From Flavobacterium ammoniigenes (lineage in GTDB: Bacteria > Bacteroidota > Bacteroidia > Flavobacteriales > Flavobacteriaceae), in assembly GCF_020886055.1 (NCBI RefSeq), contig NZ_AP025184.1, positions 868,001-932,000 of the forward strand: 64,000 nt of DNA, written 5' to 3'. Positions 25,327 through 33,438 of the stretch are shown piece by piece. Within the stretch, counting starts at the first letter, position 1. Every line of letters begins with the position of its first letter. The notes under the pieces were generated by a model, which searched no databases, was not told the origin of the DNA, and was given only the letters and a program-made list of their open reading frames with translations. The translations under genes and the position numbers were made by a program.

Positions 25327-27468
25327 ATGATACAAAAAACTTTATTTGTTTGTCTAGTCATAGGAAGTATGCTAACCGCAAATGCACAAGAAATGACCAC
25401 TATGAACCCATTTTTCCAGGCGTATAATACGTCATTTAATGTTCCGCCTTTTGATCAAATTAAGAACGAACATTTTAAACCCGCTATTTTAGAGGGTATT
25501 AAAAGGAATGCTGCTGAGATTGATGCGATTGCAAATAATACAGCCGAGCCTACATTTGAGAATACAATTTTGGCAATGGAAAATGCGGGAGAGTTATTAT
25601 CAAATGTCAACACCGTTTTCTCTAATTTGAATTCGGCTCACACCAACAAAGAAATTCAAACTATAGCCAAAGAAGTTTCTCCCAATTTATCATCACACCG
25701 CGATAACATCTATTTGAATGAGAAATTGTTCGCAAGAGTGAAAACACTTTGGAACAAAAAAGAAACCTTAGGATTGAATTTAGAGCAAGCTCGAATTTTA
25801 GATAACGCCTATAAAGATTTTGTTCGTTCTGGCGCTAATTTGTCTCCTTCAGAGAAAGAAACGCTTCGAAAAATTAATGGAGATTTGTCTTTATTGAGTT
25901 TGAAATACGGCCAAAACATTTTGGCGGAGACCAATAAATACCAATTGGTCATTACGGATCAAAAAGAATTAGCAGGACTTCCTCAAAGTATTATTGATGC
26001 GGCAGCGGCCGATGCTAAAGCTAAAGGAAAATCAGGAAGTTGGGTGTTTACTTTAGCCAATTCAAGCGTGATGCCCTTCTTGCAATACAGTGCCAATAGA
26101 AAACTGCGTCAAGAAATTTGGAATGCTTATCAAACGCGTGCTAATCACGATGATGAAACGGATAACAAAGCCAATGCGATTCAGTTAGCCAATCTTCGTG
26201 GACAAAAAGCACGTTTGTTAGGATATGCGTCCCACTCTAATTATGTATTGGAAGAATCTATGGCCAAAACACCAGAAAATGTCAATAAATTATTGAATGA
26301 TTTATGGAAACCTGCTTTGGAAAAAGCCAAAGTAGAAGCTGCCGACATTCAAAAAATGATGGCTAAAGACGGGATTAAAGGACCGGTGCAACCCTATGAT
26401 TGGCGCTATTATACAGAGAAAATCAGAAAAGAACGATTTGATCTAGACGAGCAAGAATTGAGTCCGTATTTTAGTTTAGAACTGGTAAGAAACGGAGCTT
26501 TTCAAGTGGCGCAAAAATTATATGGATTACAGTTTAAAGAATTAAAAGACATTCCTAAATACCACGAAGCAGTAACTGCTTTTGAAGTTTTAGAAGCTGA
26601 CGGAACTCATGTTGGGGTACTGTACACCGATTTTCATCCACGTGAATCCAAAAGAGGTGGGGCTTGGATGACATCATATAGAAACCAAAAAACAGAAAAT
26701 GGCATTCGTAAAGCACCAGTAGTTTCGATTGTGTGCAATTTTACAAAACCAACAGAAAACAAACCAGCGTTATTAACTTTTGACGAAGTGACAACGCTAT
26801 TTCATGAATTTGGGCATTCTTTACATGGTTTGTTGTCCAATGTAACCTACAAAAGTTTAGCTGGAACAAGTGTGCCAAGAGATTTCGTTGAATTGCCTTC
26901 GCAAATTATGGAAAACTGGGCAGCAGAACCGGAAGTACTTAAACTATTTGCTAAACATTATCAAACTGGCGCTGTGATTCCCGATGCTTTAATTGCTAAA
27001 TTGAAAAAGTCAGGAACCTTTGATCAAGGTTTTGGAACTACTGAATATTTAGCTGCATCATTATTGGATTTGGCATACCATTCTCAAACTAAAGACATCA
27101 CCATTGACGCCAATACTTTCGAAAAACAAGCCATGAATAAAATTGGCTTAATTGAATCTATTATTCCAAGATATAGAAGTACGTACTTCAGTCATATATT
27201 TTCGGGGGGCTATTCTTCAGGATATTACAGTTATATCTGGTCTGGAGTTTTGGATACTGATGCTTTTGAAGCGTTTAAAATCACTACTCTTTTTAATCCT
27301 GAAAAAGCGAAGTCTTTCCGAAAAAATGTTTTGGAAAAAGGTGGAACAGAGGATCCAATGGTCTTGTACAAACGTTTTCGTGGTGCAGAGCCAAGTATTG
27401 AGCCCTTACTACGAAAAAGAGGCTTAGACAAGAAAGAAGAAACTCCTGTTAAAAAGTTTAAAGGATAA
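25327..27468 (+). CDS. dcp: M3-family peptidyl-dipeptidase, exported
   Basis: Zinc peptidase of the thimet/oligopeptidase family, 713 residues from the ATG at 25327. That start yields a clean signal peptide ending TANAQ; a TTG at 25294 would put 11 hydrophobic residues ahead and is less likely. The zinc site is HEFGH at 493-497 with the downstream glutamate region LPSQIMENWA. Other family blocks are GGAWMTSYR and the C-terminal FSGGYSSGYYSYIWSGVLD that shapes the substrate cleft. Dcp cuts dipeptides from peptide C-termini, here in the periplasm. Dcp rather than oligopeptidase A is the likelier name by length and motif wording, not certain. Confidence 0.9.
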   Translation: MIQKTLFVCLVIGSMLTANAQEMTTMNPFFQAYNTSFNVPPFDQIKNEHFKPAILEGIKRNAAEIDAIANNTAEPTFENTILAMENAGELLSNVNTVFSNLNSAHTNKEIQTIAKEVSPNLSSHRDNIYLNEKLFARVKTLWNKKETLGLNLEQARILDNAYKDFVRSGANLSPSEKETLRKINGDLSLLSLKYGQNILAETNKYQLVITDQKELAGLPQSIIDAAAADAKAKGKSGSWVFTLANSSVMPFLQYSANRKLRQEIWNAYQTRANHDDETDNKANAIQLANLRGQKARLLGYASHSNYVLEESMAKTPENVNKLLNDLWKPALEKAKVEAADIQKMMAKDGIKGPVQPYDWRYYTEKIRKERFDLDEQELSPYFSLELVRNGAFQVAQKLYGLQFKELKDIPKYHEAVTAFEVLEADGTHVGVLYTDFHPRESKRGGAWMTSYRNQKTENGIRKAPVVSIVCNFTKPTENKPALLTFDEVTTLFHEFGHSLHGLLSNVTYKSLAGTSVPRDFVELPSQIMENWAAEPEVLKLFAKHYQTGAVIPDALIAKLKKSGTFDQGFGTTEYLAASLLDLAYHSQTKDITIDANTFEKQAMNKIGLIESIIPRYRSTYFSHIFSGGYSSGYYSYIWSGVLDTDAFEAFKITTLFNPEKAKSFRKNVLEKGGTEDPMVLYKRFRGAEPSIEPLLRKRGLDKKEETPVKKFKG

Positions 27469-27484
27469 TCATAGTCTAAAAAAT

Positions 27485-27517
27485 AAAAAACCTGCCAAGT
27501 AATTGGCAGGTTTTTTT
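27485..27517. terminator. Bidirectional terminator after dcp
   Basis: CCTGCCAA (27491-27498), loop GTAA, TTGGCAGG (27503-27510), flanked by A and T runs. Shared with the convergent pseudouridine synthase gene. Confidence 0.9.
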
Positions 27518-27535
27518 ATGAATTGAATTTGATAA

Positions 27536-28429
27536 CTAAACGTTTTTCAAATTAATTATTTCTTGTTCTGTAAGCATTCGCCAATTGCCTCGCGGTAAAT
27601 TCTTTTTGGTTAAACCTGCAAATGCGACACGATCAATACGCAATACATTGTAATCGAAGTTTTCAAAAATAGCACGAACTACTTTTACATTGGAAGAACG
27701 TAATTTAAGACCGATTTCACTCTTAGGTTCGTTATCGATATAACTTACTTCTTCTACAAATACACGGTGTCCGTCTAAAACTAAACCTTTACTAATTTTT
27801 TCTAAATCTTCGTATTTCAAATTTTTATCTAAGGAAACTTGGTAGATTTTAGATGATTTTTGATTAGGTAAAGTAAATTTTCTAATCATATCCGTGTCAT
27901 TGGTAAACAATAACAATCCAGTAGTATTTTTATCCATTCGACCTACGGCGCCAATTTTGGCAGTGGTAGCTCCACGAACCAATTCCAAAACATTACGAAA
28001 TTCTTGGCCTTCGTCAAGTGCTGTTGTAAAGTTTTTAGGTTTGTTCAAAAGGATGTATTCTTTTTTCTCTGGCGTTAATTGGACTCCGTCAAAATTAACT
28101 GTATCGGTTATTTTTACTAAATACCCCATTTCAGTTACAGGAACTCCATTTACTTTTACATTCCCTGATTGGATGTAAATATCGGCATCGCGTCGAGAAC
28201 ATACTCCTGAGTTTGCGATGTATTTATTCAAACGAATTTCGTCAGCCGCCTTGGCTCTTTTAGGCTCTTGATTTGGTTTTTTAGCTACTTTACTAGCTTC
28301 TACTTCAGCAACCTTTGTGTTGATTTTAGCCTTTTTAGGACCCTGCGCACGCTTTTGCATCGCTGGCTTTGGCTTATTTGAATTGGGTCTAGAACTATTG
28401 GTTCTTCCACCACCTCTATTAGTATTCAT
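27536..28429 (-). CDS. rRNA pseudouridine synthase, RluB/RsuA family
   Basis: 297 residues. An S4 RNA-binding domain (about 66-110: RLNKYIANSGVCSRRDADIYI) precedes the pseudouridine-synthase core with the catalytic-Asp motif VGRMDKNTTGLLLFTND and the closing RIDRVAFAGLTKKNLPRG. This is the RluB/RluE/RsuA branch, which modifies 23S or 16S rRNA; the target base cannot be told. The first 60 residues are a low-complexity, very basic tail (Arg, Lys, Asn, Pro), common in Bacteroidota homologues and probably RNA-binding. It has its own promoter box at 28480-28487. Confidence 0.92.
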   Translation of the reverse strand: MNTNRGGGRTNSSRPNSNKPKPAMQKRAQGPKKAKINTKVAEVEASKVAKKPNQEPKRAKAADEIRLNKYIANSGVCSRRDADIYIQSGNVKVNGVPVTEMGYLVKITDTVNFDGVQLTPEKKEYILLNKPKNFTTALDEGQEFRNVLELVRGATTAKIGAVGRMDKNTTGLLLFTNDTDMIRKFTLPNQKSSKIYQVSLDKNLKYEDLEKISKGLVLDGHRVFVEEVSYIDNEPKSEIGLKLRSSNVKVVRAIFENFDYNVLRIDRVAFAGLTKKNLPRGNWRMLTEQEIINLKNV

Positions 28430-28479
28430 GATAATTGGTAATTTAATGCTGCATTCGGACGAAATTGTCCTTCAGCCTG

Positions 28480-28487
28480 CAAAGATA
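28480..28487 (-). promoter_or_regulatory. Candidate -7 box TATCTTTG for the pseudouridine synthase
   Basis: Minus-strand TATCTTTG matches TAnnTTTG, 51 bp ahead of the ATG at 28429 and just downstream of the UbiA gene. Confidence 0.5.
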
Positions 28488-28542
28488 GTATTTATATCCT
28501 TGAGAAACGATTTTAGCATCAAAGAGTTGAAATCAGCAGTTG

Positions 28543-29499
28543 TTACATAAAATGCAACAATCGTTTTCCGTGCCACAAAACGGATGGATTAATTAACACG
28601 ATACAAAAGACTCCGGCTACAATGAGGAACTTTAAAACATTATGCAATCGAAGAAATTGTTCTTTTTGCGTTGCTTTTTGTAAAGCCAAAACAAAGAAGA
28701 GGAGTACAATTAAACAACCGTAAAAGTAAGTGTCCATATAACCTACATCGTAAATTTCAATTAATATATACACAGGAAGAACTGTAGCAATAATTAAAAC
28801 CGAGATTATATTTTTCGAAAATTTTTCACCATAAACAATGGGGATAGTTTTGTAATTATTGGCTAAGTCCCCTTTTAGATTTTCTAAATCCTTTATCATT
28901 TCTCGAATGAGTAATAACAAAAATAAAAAGCTAGCATGAGCAAAAATTACTGCCAATTGATTGCTGTAGTTTTCAATTGCTTCAAATGGGATTTGGTTGT
29001 AATAATATAAGAGGATGGCAAAAAAAGGCAATACCGCTAAAAAGGCCGACATTAAATTCCCGATAAAAGGCTGTTTTTTTATTTTATGGGAATAGAACCA
29101 AATCAGGAAAATGTACACTGAAAAAAATAGAAAGGCACGCCAGGAAACAAATAAGGCCATTAATGCGACTATGAAATTGAGCGTGAAATAGACATTCAGT
29201 TTGGTTTTTTGACTCACCAATCGATCGAGCATGGATTTATTAGGGCGATTGATTAAATCTTTTTTACTGTCGTAAAAAGAATTGATAATATAACCAGAGG
29301 CAATTGTCAAACCTGAAGCAAAAACCAAGATAAATAAATTAAAGTCGAGTAGAACGTTTAGCGCTCTTTGCTCAGGTGCCAAGATAAAAACGGCTGATAG
29401 GTATTGCGCTAAGATAATAATGGGAATGTTGTACCCTCTTACTACAGAGAACAAGCTGATAATTTTCTTAATCACCAATTTGTTCGCTTTGCTTAGCAT
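28543..29499 (-). CDS. UbiA-family prenyltransferase
   Basis: 318-residue membrane protein with about eight or nine helices and the two Asp-rich motifs of UbiA enzymes: NSFYDSKKDLINRPNK (N-x3-D-x3-D) and DLENLKGDLANNYKTIP. It moves a prenyl group from a polyprenyl diphosphate to an acceptor inside the membrane. The sequence type resembles proteins annotated as geranylgeranylglycerol-phosphate geranylgeranyltransferase in flavobacteria. It is the third gene after mvaD and mevalonate kinase (24-bp gap), which make the isoprenoid donor; acceptor identity is uncertain. Confidence 0.85.
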   Translation of the reverse strand: MLSKANKLVIKKIISLFSVVRGYNIPIIILAQYLSAVFILAPEQRALNVLLDFNLFILVFASGLTIASGYIINSFYDSKKDLINRPNKSMLDRLVSQKTKLNVYFTLNFIVALMALFVSWRAFLFFSVYIFLIWFYSHKIKKQPFIGNLMSAFLAVLPFFAILLYYYNQIPFEAIENYSNQLAVIFAHASFLFLLLLIREMIKDLENLKGDLANNYKTIPIVYGEKFSKNIISVLIIATVLPVYILIEIYDVGYMDTYFYGCLIVLLFFVLALQKATQKEQFLRLHNVLKFLIVAGVFCIVLINPSVLWHGKRLLHFM

Positions 29500-29523
29500 G
29501 GTAAGGTTATTAAATGATTGGAA

Positions 29524-30462
29524 TTAGAATTGGTATACCACTTCTAATTTGTAGTCTTTCAGAGAAGTTTTGGCACGTTCTAAATCTTCGGTAAATCCTA
29601 AGATATAGCCACCGCCACCTGAACCACACAATTTTAAATAGTAGTCATTGGTATCAATTCCTTTTTGCCAAATCGCGTGAAATTCTTCTGGGATCATCGG
29701 TTTGAAATGGCTTAAAACTACTTTAGATAGTTTTTTAGTATTGGCAAACAATGATTTAATATCGCCACCTAAGAAATTCTCTACACACGAATCCGTATAT
29801 TTTACAAATTGTGTTTTAAGCATGTTTCGGAAACCTTGGTCTTTCAAATTTTCCATGAAAATATTTACCATTGGAGCAGTTTCACCTACAATTCCAGAGT
29901 CGATTAAGAAAACCGCTCCTTTGCCATCTAGGCTTTGTGTTGGAATGCCCGTCGCTTCAATATTGTCTTTGGAGTTGATTAAAATTGGGATGCTTAAATA
30001 ACTGTTTAACGGATCTAAACCAGAACTTTTTCCATGAAAAAAGCTTTCCATTTGAGAAAAAATGGTTTTTAATTCTAACAATTTTTCACGAGTTAGGTTT
30101 TCTAAAACGGTGATTTTATGTTGGGCATATTTGTCGTAAATAGCTGCAACTAAAGCACCGCTACTTCCCACTCCATATCCTTGCGGAATGCTGGAGTCAA
30201 AGTACATACCTTTATTTACATCTTGTTCTAAAGTAACTAAATCAAATTGTACTAGAGTAGGCTGTTCAACGGCTAAATTTTTCAAATGCGCCACAAAACG
30301 TTTCAAATGTCCGTTAGAGGTAATAGCTTCTTCCGAAGGATTTTTGTCGGTTTTTAAGGCACCGTTATAAAAATTATAGGGAATTGAAAGTCCTTTGGAG
30401 TCTTGAATAATTCCGTATTCTCCAAAGAGTAATATTTTTGAATAAAATAAAGGTCCTTTCAT
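29524..30462 (-). CDS. Mevalonate kinase (GHMP family)
   Basis: 312-residue GHMP kinase. The N-terminus YSKILLFGEYGIIQD is the family opening, GYGVGSSGALVAAI is the phosphate-binding loop and LCGSGGGGYILGF the C-terminal glycine motif. Placed between diphosphomevalonate decarboxylase (8-bp gap) and a prenyltransferase, it most likely phosphorylates mevalonate; phosphomevalonate kinase is the alternative, and only one kinase gene is present in this cluster. Confidence 0.87.
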   Translation of the reverse strand: MKGPLFYSKILLFGEYGIIQDSKGLSIPYNFYNGALKTDKNPSEEAITSNGHLKRFVAHLKNLAVEQPTLVQFDLVTLEQDVNKGMYFDSSIPQGYGVGSSGALVAAIYDKYAQHKITVLENLTREKLLELKTIFSQMESFFHGKSSGLDPLNSYLSIPILINSKDNIEATGIPTQSLDGKGAVFLIDSGIVGETAPMVNIFMENLKDQGFRNMLKTQFVKYTDSCVENFLGGDIKSLFANTKKLSKVVLSHFKPMIPEEFHAIWQKGIDTNDYYLKLCGSGGGGYILGFTEDLERAKTSLKDYKLEVVYQF

Positions 30463-30470
30463 ACTGTTGA

Positions 30471-31562
30471 TTAATCAATTAATTGACTGCCATTTCCAAT
30501 TTGATCACAAATATACTGACCATTTTGACAATAGCCAACTAATTCGTCCTGAATAAATTGCAAGACTTTTTCTTTCACTTGATATGGGTAGAGAACATGA
30601 ACGTTAGCACCGGCATCTAAGGTAAAACAAACAGGTATTTGAGTTGCATTTCTGAATTGCCAAATACGATTGATAATTTCTAATGTATTCGGTTTCATTA
30701 AGATAAAATATGGCATCGAAGTCATCATCATGGCATGTAGTGTCAAGGCTTCGCTTTCCACAACAGCGATGAACTGTTCTAGATTTCCCGATTCAAAAAT
30801 AGCAATCAGTTGGTCTAAATTTTCATGTGCTTGTGTAAATCGTCTTTCGGCAAATGGATGGTGGTGCATCAAATCGTGACCCAATGTGCTAGATACTTGT
30901 TTTTCGCCTTTATCTACTAAAAGTATCGTGTCTTGGTAATTCTTGAAAGTATCATGAATTGTGTGTGGAAATTCTACTCCAAATAAATCCGAACTTCCAG
31001 GAATATTCGCTTGATTACCCCAAACTACTAGTTCTCCTTTAACACTTCGACAGGCGCTACCCGAACCTAAACGTGCTAGCAAAGAGGCTTTTTGGTAAAA
31101 ATACGCTTCGGTCATTGCAGGATTCAATTCCTTTTCCAAACTCATTAAATTCATGGCTAACGCTGCCATTCCAGAAGCCGAAGAAGCAATTCCGGAACTG
31201 TGTGGAAAGGTATTTTGAGTATCAATTGTAAAATGATAGTCTTTCAAAAAAGGCAAATAGATTTCAATTCGCTCTAAAAACTTTTGAATTTTGGGTTTAA
31301 AATCTTCTTTTGGCTTTCCTTCAAAAAGTAAGTCAAAAGAAAAAGTCGATGGGTCTTGATTCTGTTTTTTGGCGAAAGCCAATTGGGTAATGGTTTTACA
31401 ATTATTCAAGGTAAAACTTACCGAAGGATTCGCGGGAATTTGATTTTCTTTTTTCCCCCAATACTTTACCAATGCAATATTACTTGGCGCCGACCATTGA
31501 AAAACACCCTGATCAATCGAATGGGTATAGGGAGCTGGAATAAAATCGTTTGCTGTGGCCAT
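30471..31562 (-). CDS. mvaD: Diphosphomevalonate decarboxylase
   Basis: 363-residue GHMP-fold enzyme that converts mevalonate 5-diphosphate to isopentenyl diphosphate with ATP. Diagnostic are APSNIALVKYWGKK, NPSVSFTLNN, HSSGIASSASGMAALA (ATP loop) and GSGSACRSVKGE; the catalytic Asp is in FTLDAGANVHVLY. A promoter box TATCTTTG lies only 15 bp ahead, so this gene probably heads the mvaD-mevalonate kinase-ubiA transcript. It marks use of the mevalonate route, as is usual for Flavobacteriia. Confidence 0.95.
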   Translation of the reverse strand: MATANDFIPAPYTHSIDQGVFQWSAPSNIALVKYWGKKENQIPANPSVSFTLNNCKTITQLAFAKKQNQDPSTFSFDLLFEGKPKEDFKPKIQKFLERIEIYLPFLKDYHFTIDTQNTFPHSSGIASSASGMAALAMNLMSLEKELNPAMTEAYFYQKASLLARLGSGSACRSVKGELVVWGNQANIPGSSDLFGVEFPHTIHDTFKNYQDTILLVDKGEKQVSSTLGHDLMHHHPFAERRFTQAHENLDQLIAIFESGNLEQFIAVVESEALTLHAMMMTSMPYFILMKPNTLEIINRIWQFRNATQIPVCFTLDAGANVHVLYPYQVKEKVLQFIQDELVGYCQNGQYICDQIGNGSQLID

Positions 31563-31577
31563 GAATCAAAATTTTAG

Positions 31578-31585
31578 CAAAGATA
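31578..31585 (-). promoter_or_regulatory. Candidate -7 box TATCTTTG for mvaD operon
   Basis: Minus-strand TATCTTTG, matching TAnnTTTG, 15 bp from the mvaD ATG; implies a very short leader. Confidence 0.5.
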
Positions 31586-31610
31586 CTTTTTTTGCTGAAT
31601 TGGTTTTGAC

Positions 31611-31618
31611 TAAATTTG
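31611..31618 (+). promoter_or_regulatory. Candidate -7 box TAAATTTG for TspO gene
   Basis: Plus-strand TAAATTTG, 16 bp before the ATG at 31635; TTG at 31592-31594 could be the -33 element with a short 16-bp spacer. Divergent from the mvaD promoter 25 bp away. Confidence 0.5.
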
Positions 31619-31634
31619 ATTCAAAATAAACAAA

Positions 31635-32111
31635 ATGAATAAATTCTCTCGTGTTGCCATTGTTGTTGTTATTTGTTTAGTAGTGGGCTATGTGTCTGGT
31701 ATGGTCACCCGTACTTCAATAACCACTTGGTATCCTACTTTAGTCAAACCTAGTTTTAATCCTCCCAATTGGATTTTTGCTCCGGTTTGGACTTCGTTGT
31801 ATGTGATGATGGGTGTTGCAGCGGGATTCATTTGGAATCAAATTACAACGCAAAAAGTAGCAGTTACTAAAGCCTTGCAAATTTTTGCCATCCAATTGGT
31901 ATTGAATGCGCTTTGGTCGTATTTATTTTTTGGATTGCACAATCTGATGTTGGCAACTATCGAAGTAGTTTTGCTTTGGCTTATGATTTTTGAAACCTAT
32001 TCTCAATTTGCTAAAATTAACAAAACAGCGAGCTATTTAATGCTGCCGTATTTGGCTTGGGTAAGTTTTGCTTCGGTATTGACGGCTAGTATTTGGTGGT
32101 TAAATAGGTAG
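31635..32111 (+). CDS. TspO/MBR-family membrane protein
   Basis: 158-residue five-helix membrane protein of the TspO/translocator-protein family, which binds porphyrins and tryptophan-rich ligands. The pattern WYPTLVKPSFNPPNWIFAPVWTSLY is the family opening; the later WSYLFFGLHNLMLATIEVVLLW and YLMLPYLAWVSFASVL are also typical, with the Trp-rich loop needed for ligand binding. Role in Bacteroidota is unknown to me; stress or porphyrin handling is inferred from other bacteria. It is a single gene, divergent from mvaD. Confidence 0.93.
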   Translation: MNKFSRVAIVVVICLVVGYVSGMVTRTSITTWYPTLVKPSFNPPNWIFAPVWTSLYVMMGVAAGFIWNQITTQKVAVTKALQIFAIQLVLNALWSYLFFGLHNLMLATIEVVLLWLMIFETYSQFAKINKTASYLMLPYLAWVSFASVLTASIWWLNR

Positions 32112-32142
32112 TTGCCTTTCTAGTTTGTAAGCAATACCATTT

Positions 32143-33360
32143 TTATAATTCTGCTATAGCATTCGCTACAATAAACCCAGATGTCCAGGCATTTTGGAAG
32201 TTAAAGCCACCTGTAATGGCGTCTATATTGACGATTTCGCCAGCAAAATATAAGTTAGGATGTAATTTACTTTCCATAGTTTTGAAATTAATTTCTTTCA
32301 AATCAATGCCGCCCGCTGTGACAAATTCTTCTTTAAAAGTACTTTTGCCGTTGACTTGAAAAATCCCTTTAGTAAGTTGGTTGGCTAGGTTTTGCAATTG
32401 AATTTTGGATAAATCAGCCCATTTGGTTTCTGCACCAATTCCGGAAGCGAGAACCAAACTTTCCCACAACCGATTTTGCACTTCCAATGGCGATTTTTTG
32501 GCTACTGTTTTTTTGGCATGTTCTTGTTTGAGTTCTTTCAAAAGAGTTTCTGCTTCTTCAGTATCGATATCGTTGAGCCAATTCACTTCTATCGCAAATT
32601 GGTAGTTTTTATCGTGTAAGATGCGTGCTCCCCAAGCCGATAATTTTAAAATGGCAGGACCGCTCATTCCCCAATGGGTAATTAATAAAGGGCCTGTTGA
32701 CTCTAGTTTGCTGCCTATTACTTTGACGTTCACTTGAGTTGCAATACCCGGTAATTCCTTAATTCGAGGATCTTTGACATTAAAGGTAAATAGAGAAGGA
32801 ACAGGTGTAATTATAGCATGGCCGAAGGTATGCAACATATCCCAAATTTTCGGATTGCTTCCAGTAGCTAAAATCAATTTTTCGGCTAGATAATTTTCGG
32901 TTTGTGTTTCAATTTTCCAGCAATTTTCTTTTTTGAAAATGGATTGAACACTTTGTCCTGTCAAGATGGTAATGCCTAATTTGTGACTAGCATGTAAAAA
33001 ACAATCGATGATGGTTTGTGAAGAATTGGAAACAGGAAACATTCTACCATCGTCTTCAATTTTAAGTTCGATACCATGTTTTTCAAACCATTCGATGGTA
33101 TCACCAGAACAAAATTGATGAAACGGACCGCGTAGTTCTTTTTCACCCCTGGGATAAAATTTCACTAATTCGTTGGGATCAAAACAGGCATGAGTGACAT
33201 TGCAACGACCTCCTCCTGAAACCCGCACTTTGGAAAGTACTTCTTTCCCGCGTTCTAGAATCGCCACTTTGAGTTTAGGATTGCGCTCTACGATATTGAT
33301 CGCCGAAAAAAATCCAGCAGCGCCACCTCCCACAATTAGTATATCAAAGTTTTGATTCAT
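32143..33360 (-). CDS. FAD/NAD(P)-dependent oxidoreductase, HI0933/BaiN-like
   Basis: 405-residue flavoprotein. The N-terminus DILIVGGGAAGFFSAI is the FAD-binding Rossmann loop, followed by KVRVSGGGRCNVTHACFD, which is the mark of the HI0933 (YhiN) family, and near the end TAGGIDLKEINFKTMES and LYFAGEIVNIDAITGGFNFQNAW for FAD contact. Family members related to BaiN act on bile-acid or other steroid-like substrates in gut bacteria, but most have no known substrate, and nothing nearby suggests one. A terminator separates it from the amylase operon upstream. Confidence 0.88.
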   Translation of the reverse strand: MNQNFDILIVGGGAAGFFSAINIVERNPKLKVAILERGKEVLSKVRVSGGGRCNVTHACFDPNELVKFYPRGEKELRGPFHQFCSGDTIEWFEKHGIELKIEDDGRMFPVSNSSQTIIDCFLHASHKLGITILTGQSVQSIFKKENCWKIETQTENYLAEKLILATGSNPKIWDMLHTFGHAIITPVPSLFTFNVKDPRIKELPGIATQVNVKVIGSKLESTGPLLITHWGMSGPAILKLSAWGARILHDKNYQFAIEVNWLNDIDTEEAETLLKELKQEHAKKTVAKKSPLEVQNRLWESLVLASGIGAETKWADLSKIQLQNLANQLTKGIFQVNGKSTFKEEFVTAGGIDLKEINFKTMESKLHPNLYFAGEIVNIDAITGGFNFQNAWTSGFIVANAIAEL

Positions 33361-33390
33361 TTATTGATTTTGAACGACAAAGTTAAGAAT

Positions 33391-33419
33391 AAAAAAACGC
33401 CTTTATTCTTAAAGGCGTT
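33391..33419 (-). terminator. Terminator at end of the GH13 gene pair
   Basis: AACGCCTTT (33396-33404) and AAAGGCGTT (33411-33419), loop of 6; on the minus strand a T-run follows. It closes the esterase-GH13-GH13 transcript before the flavoprotein gene. Confidence 0.88.
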
Positions 33420-33438
33420 GCTATAATTGAATTGTATT

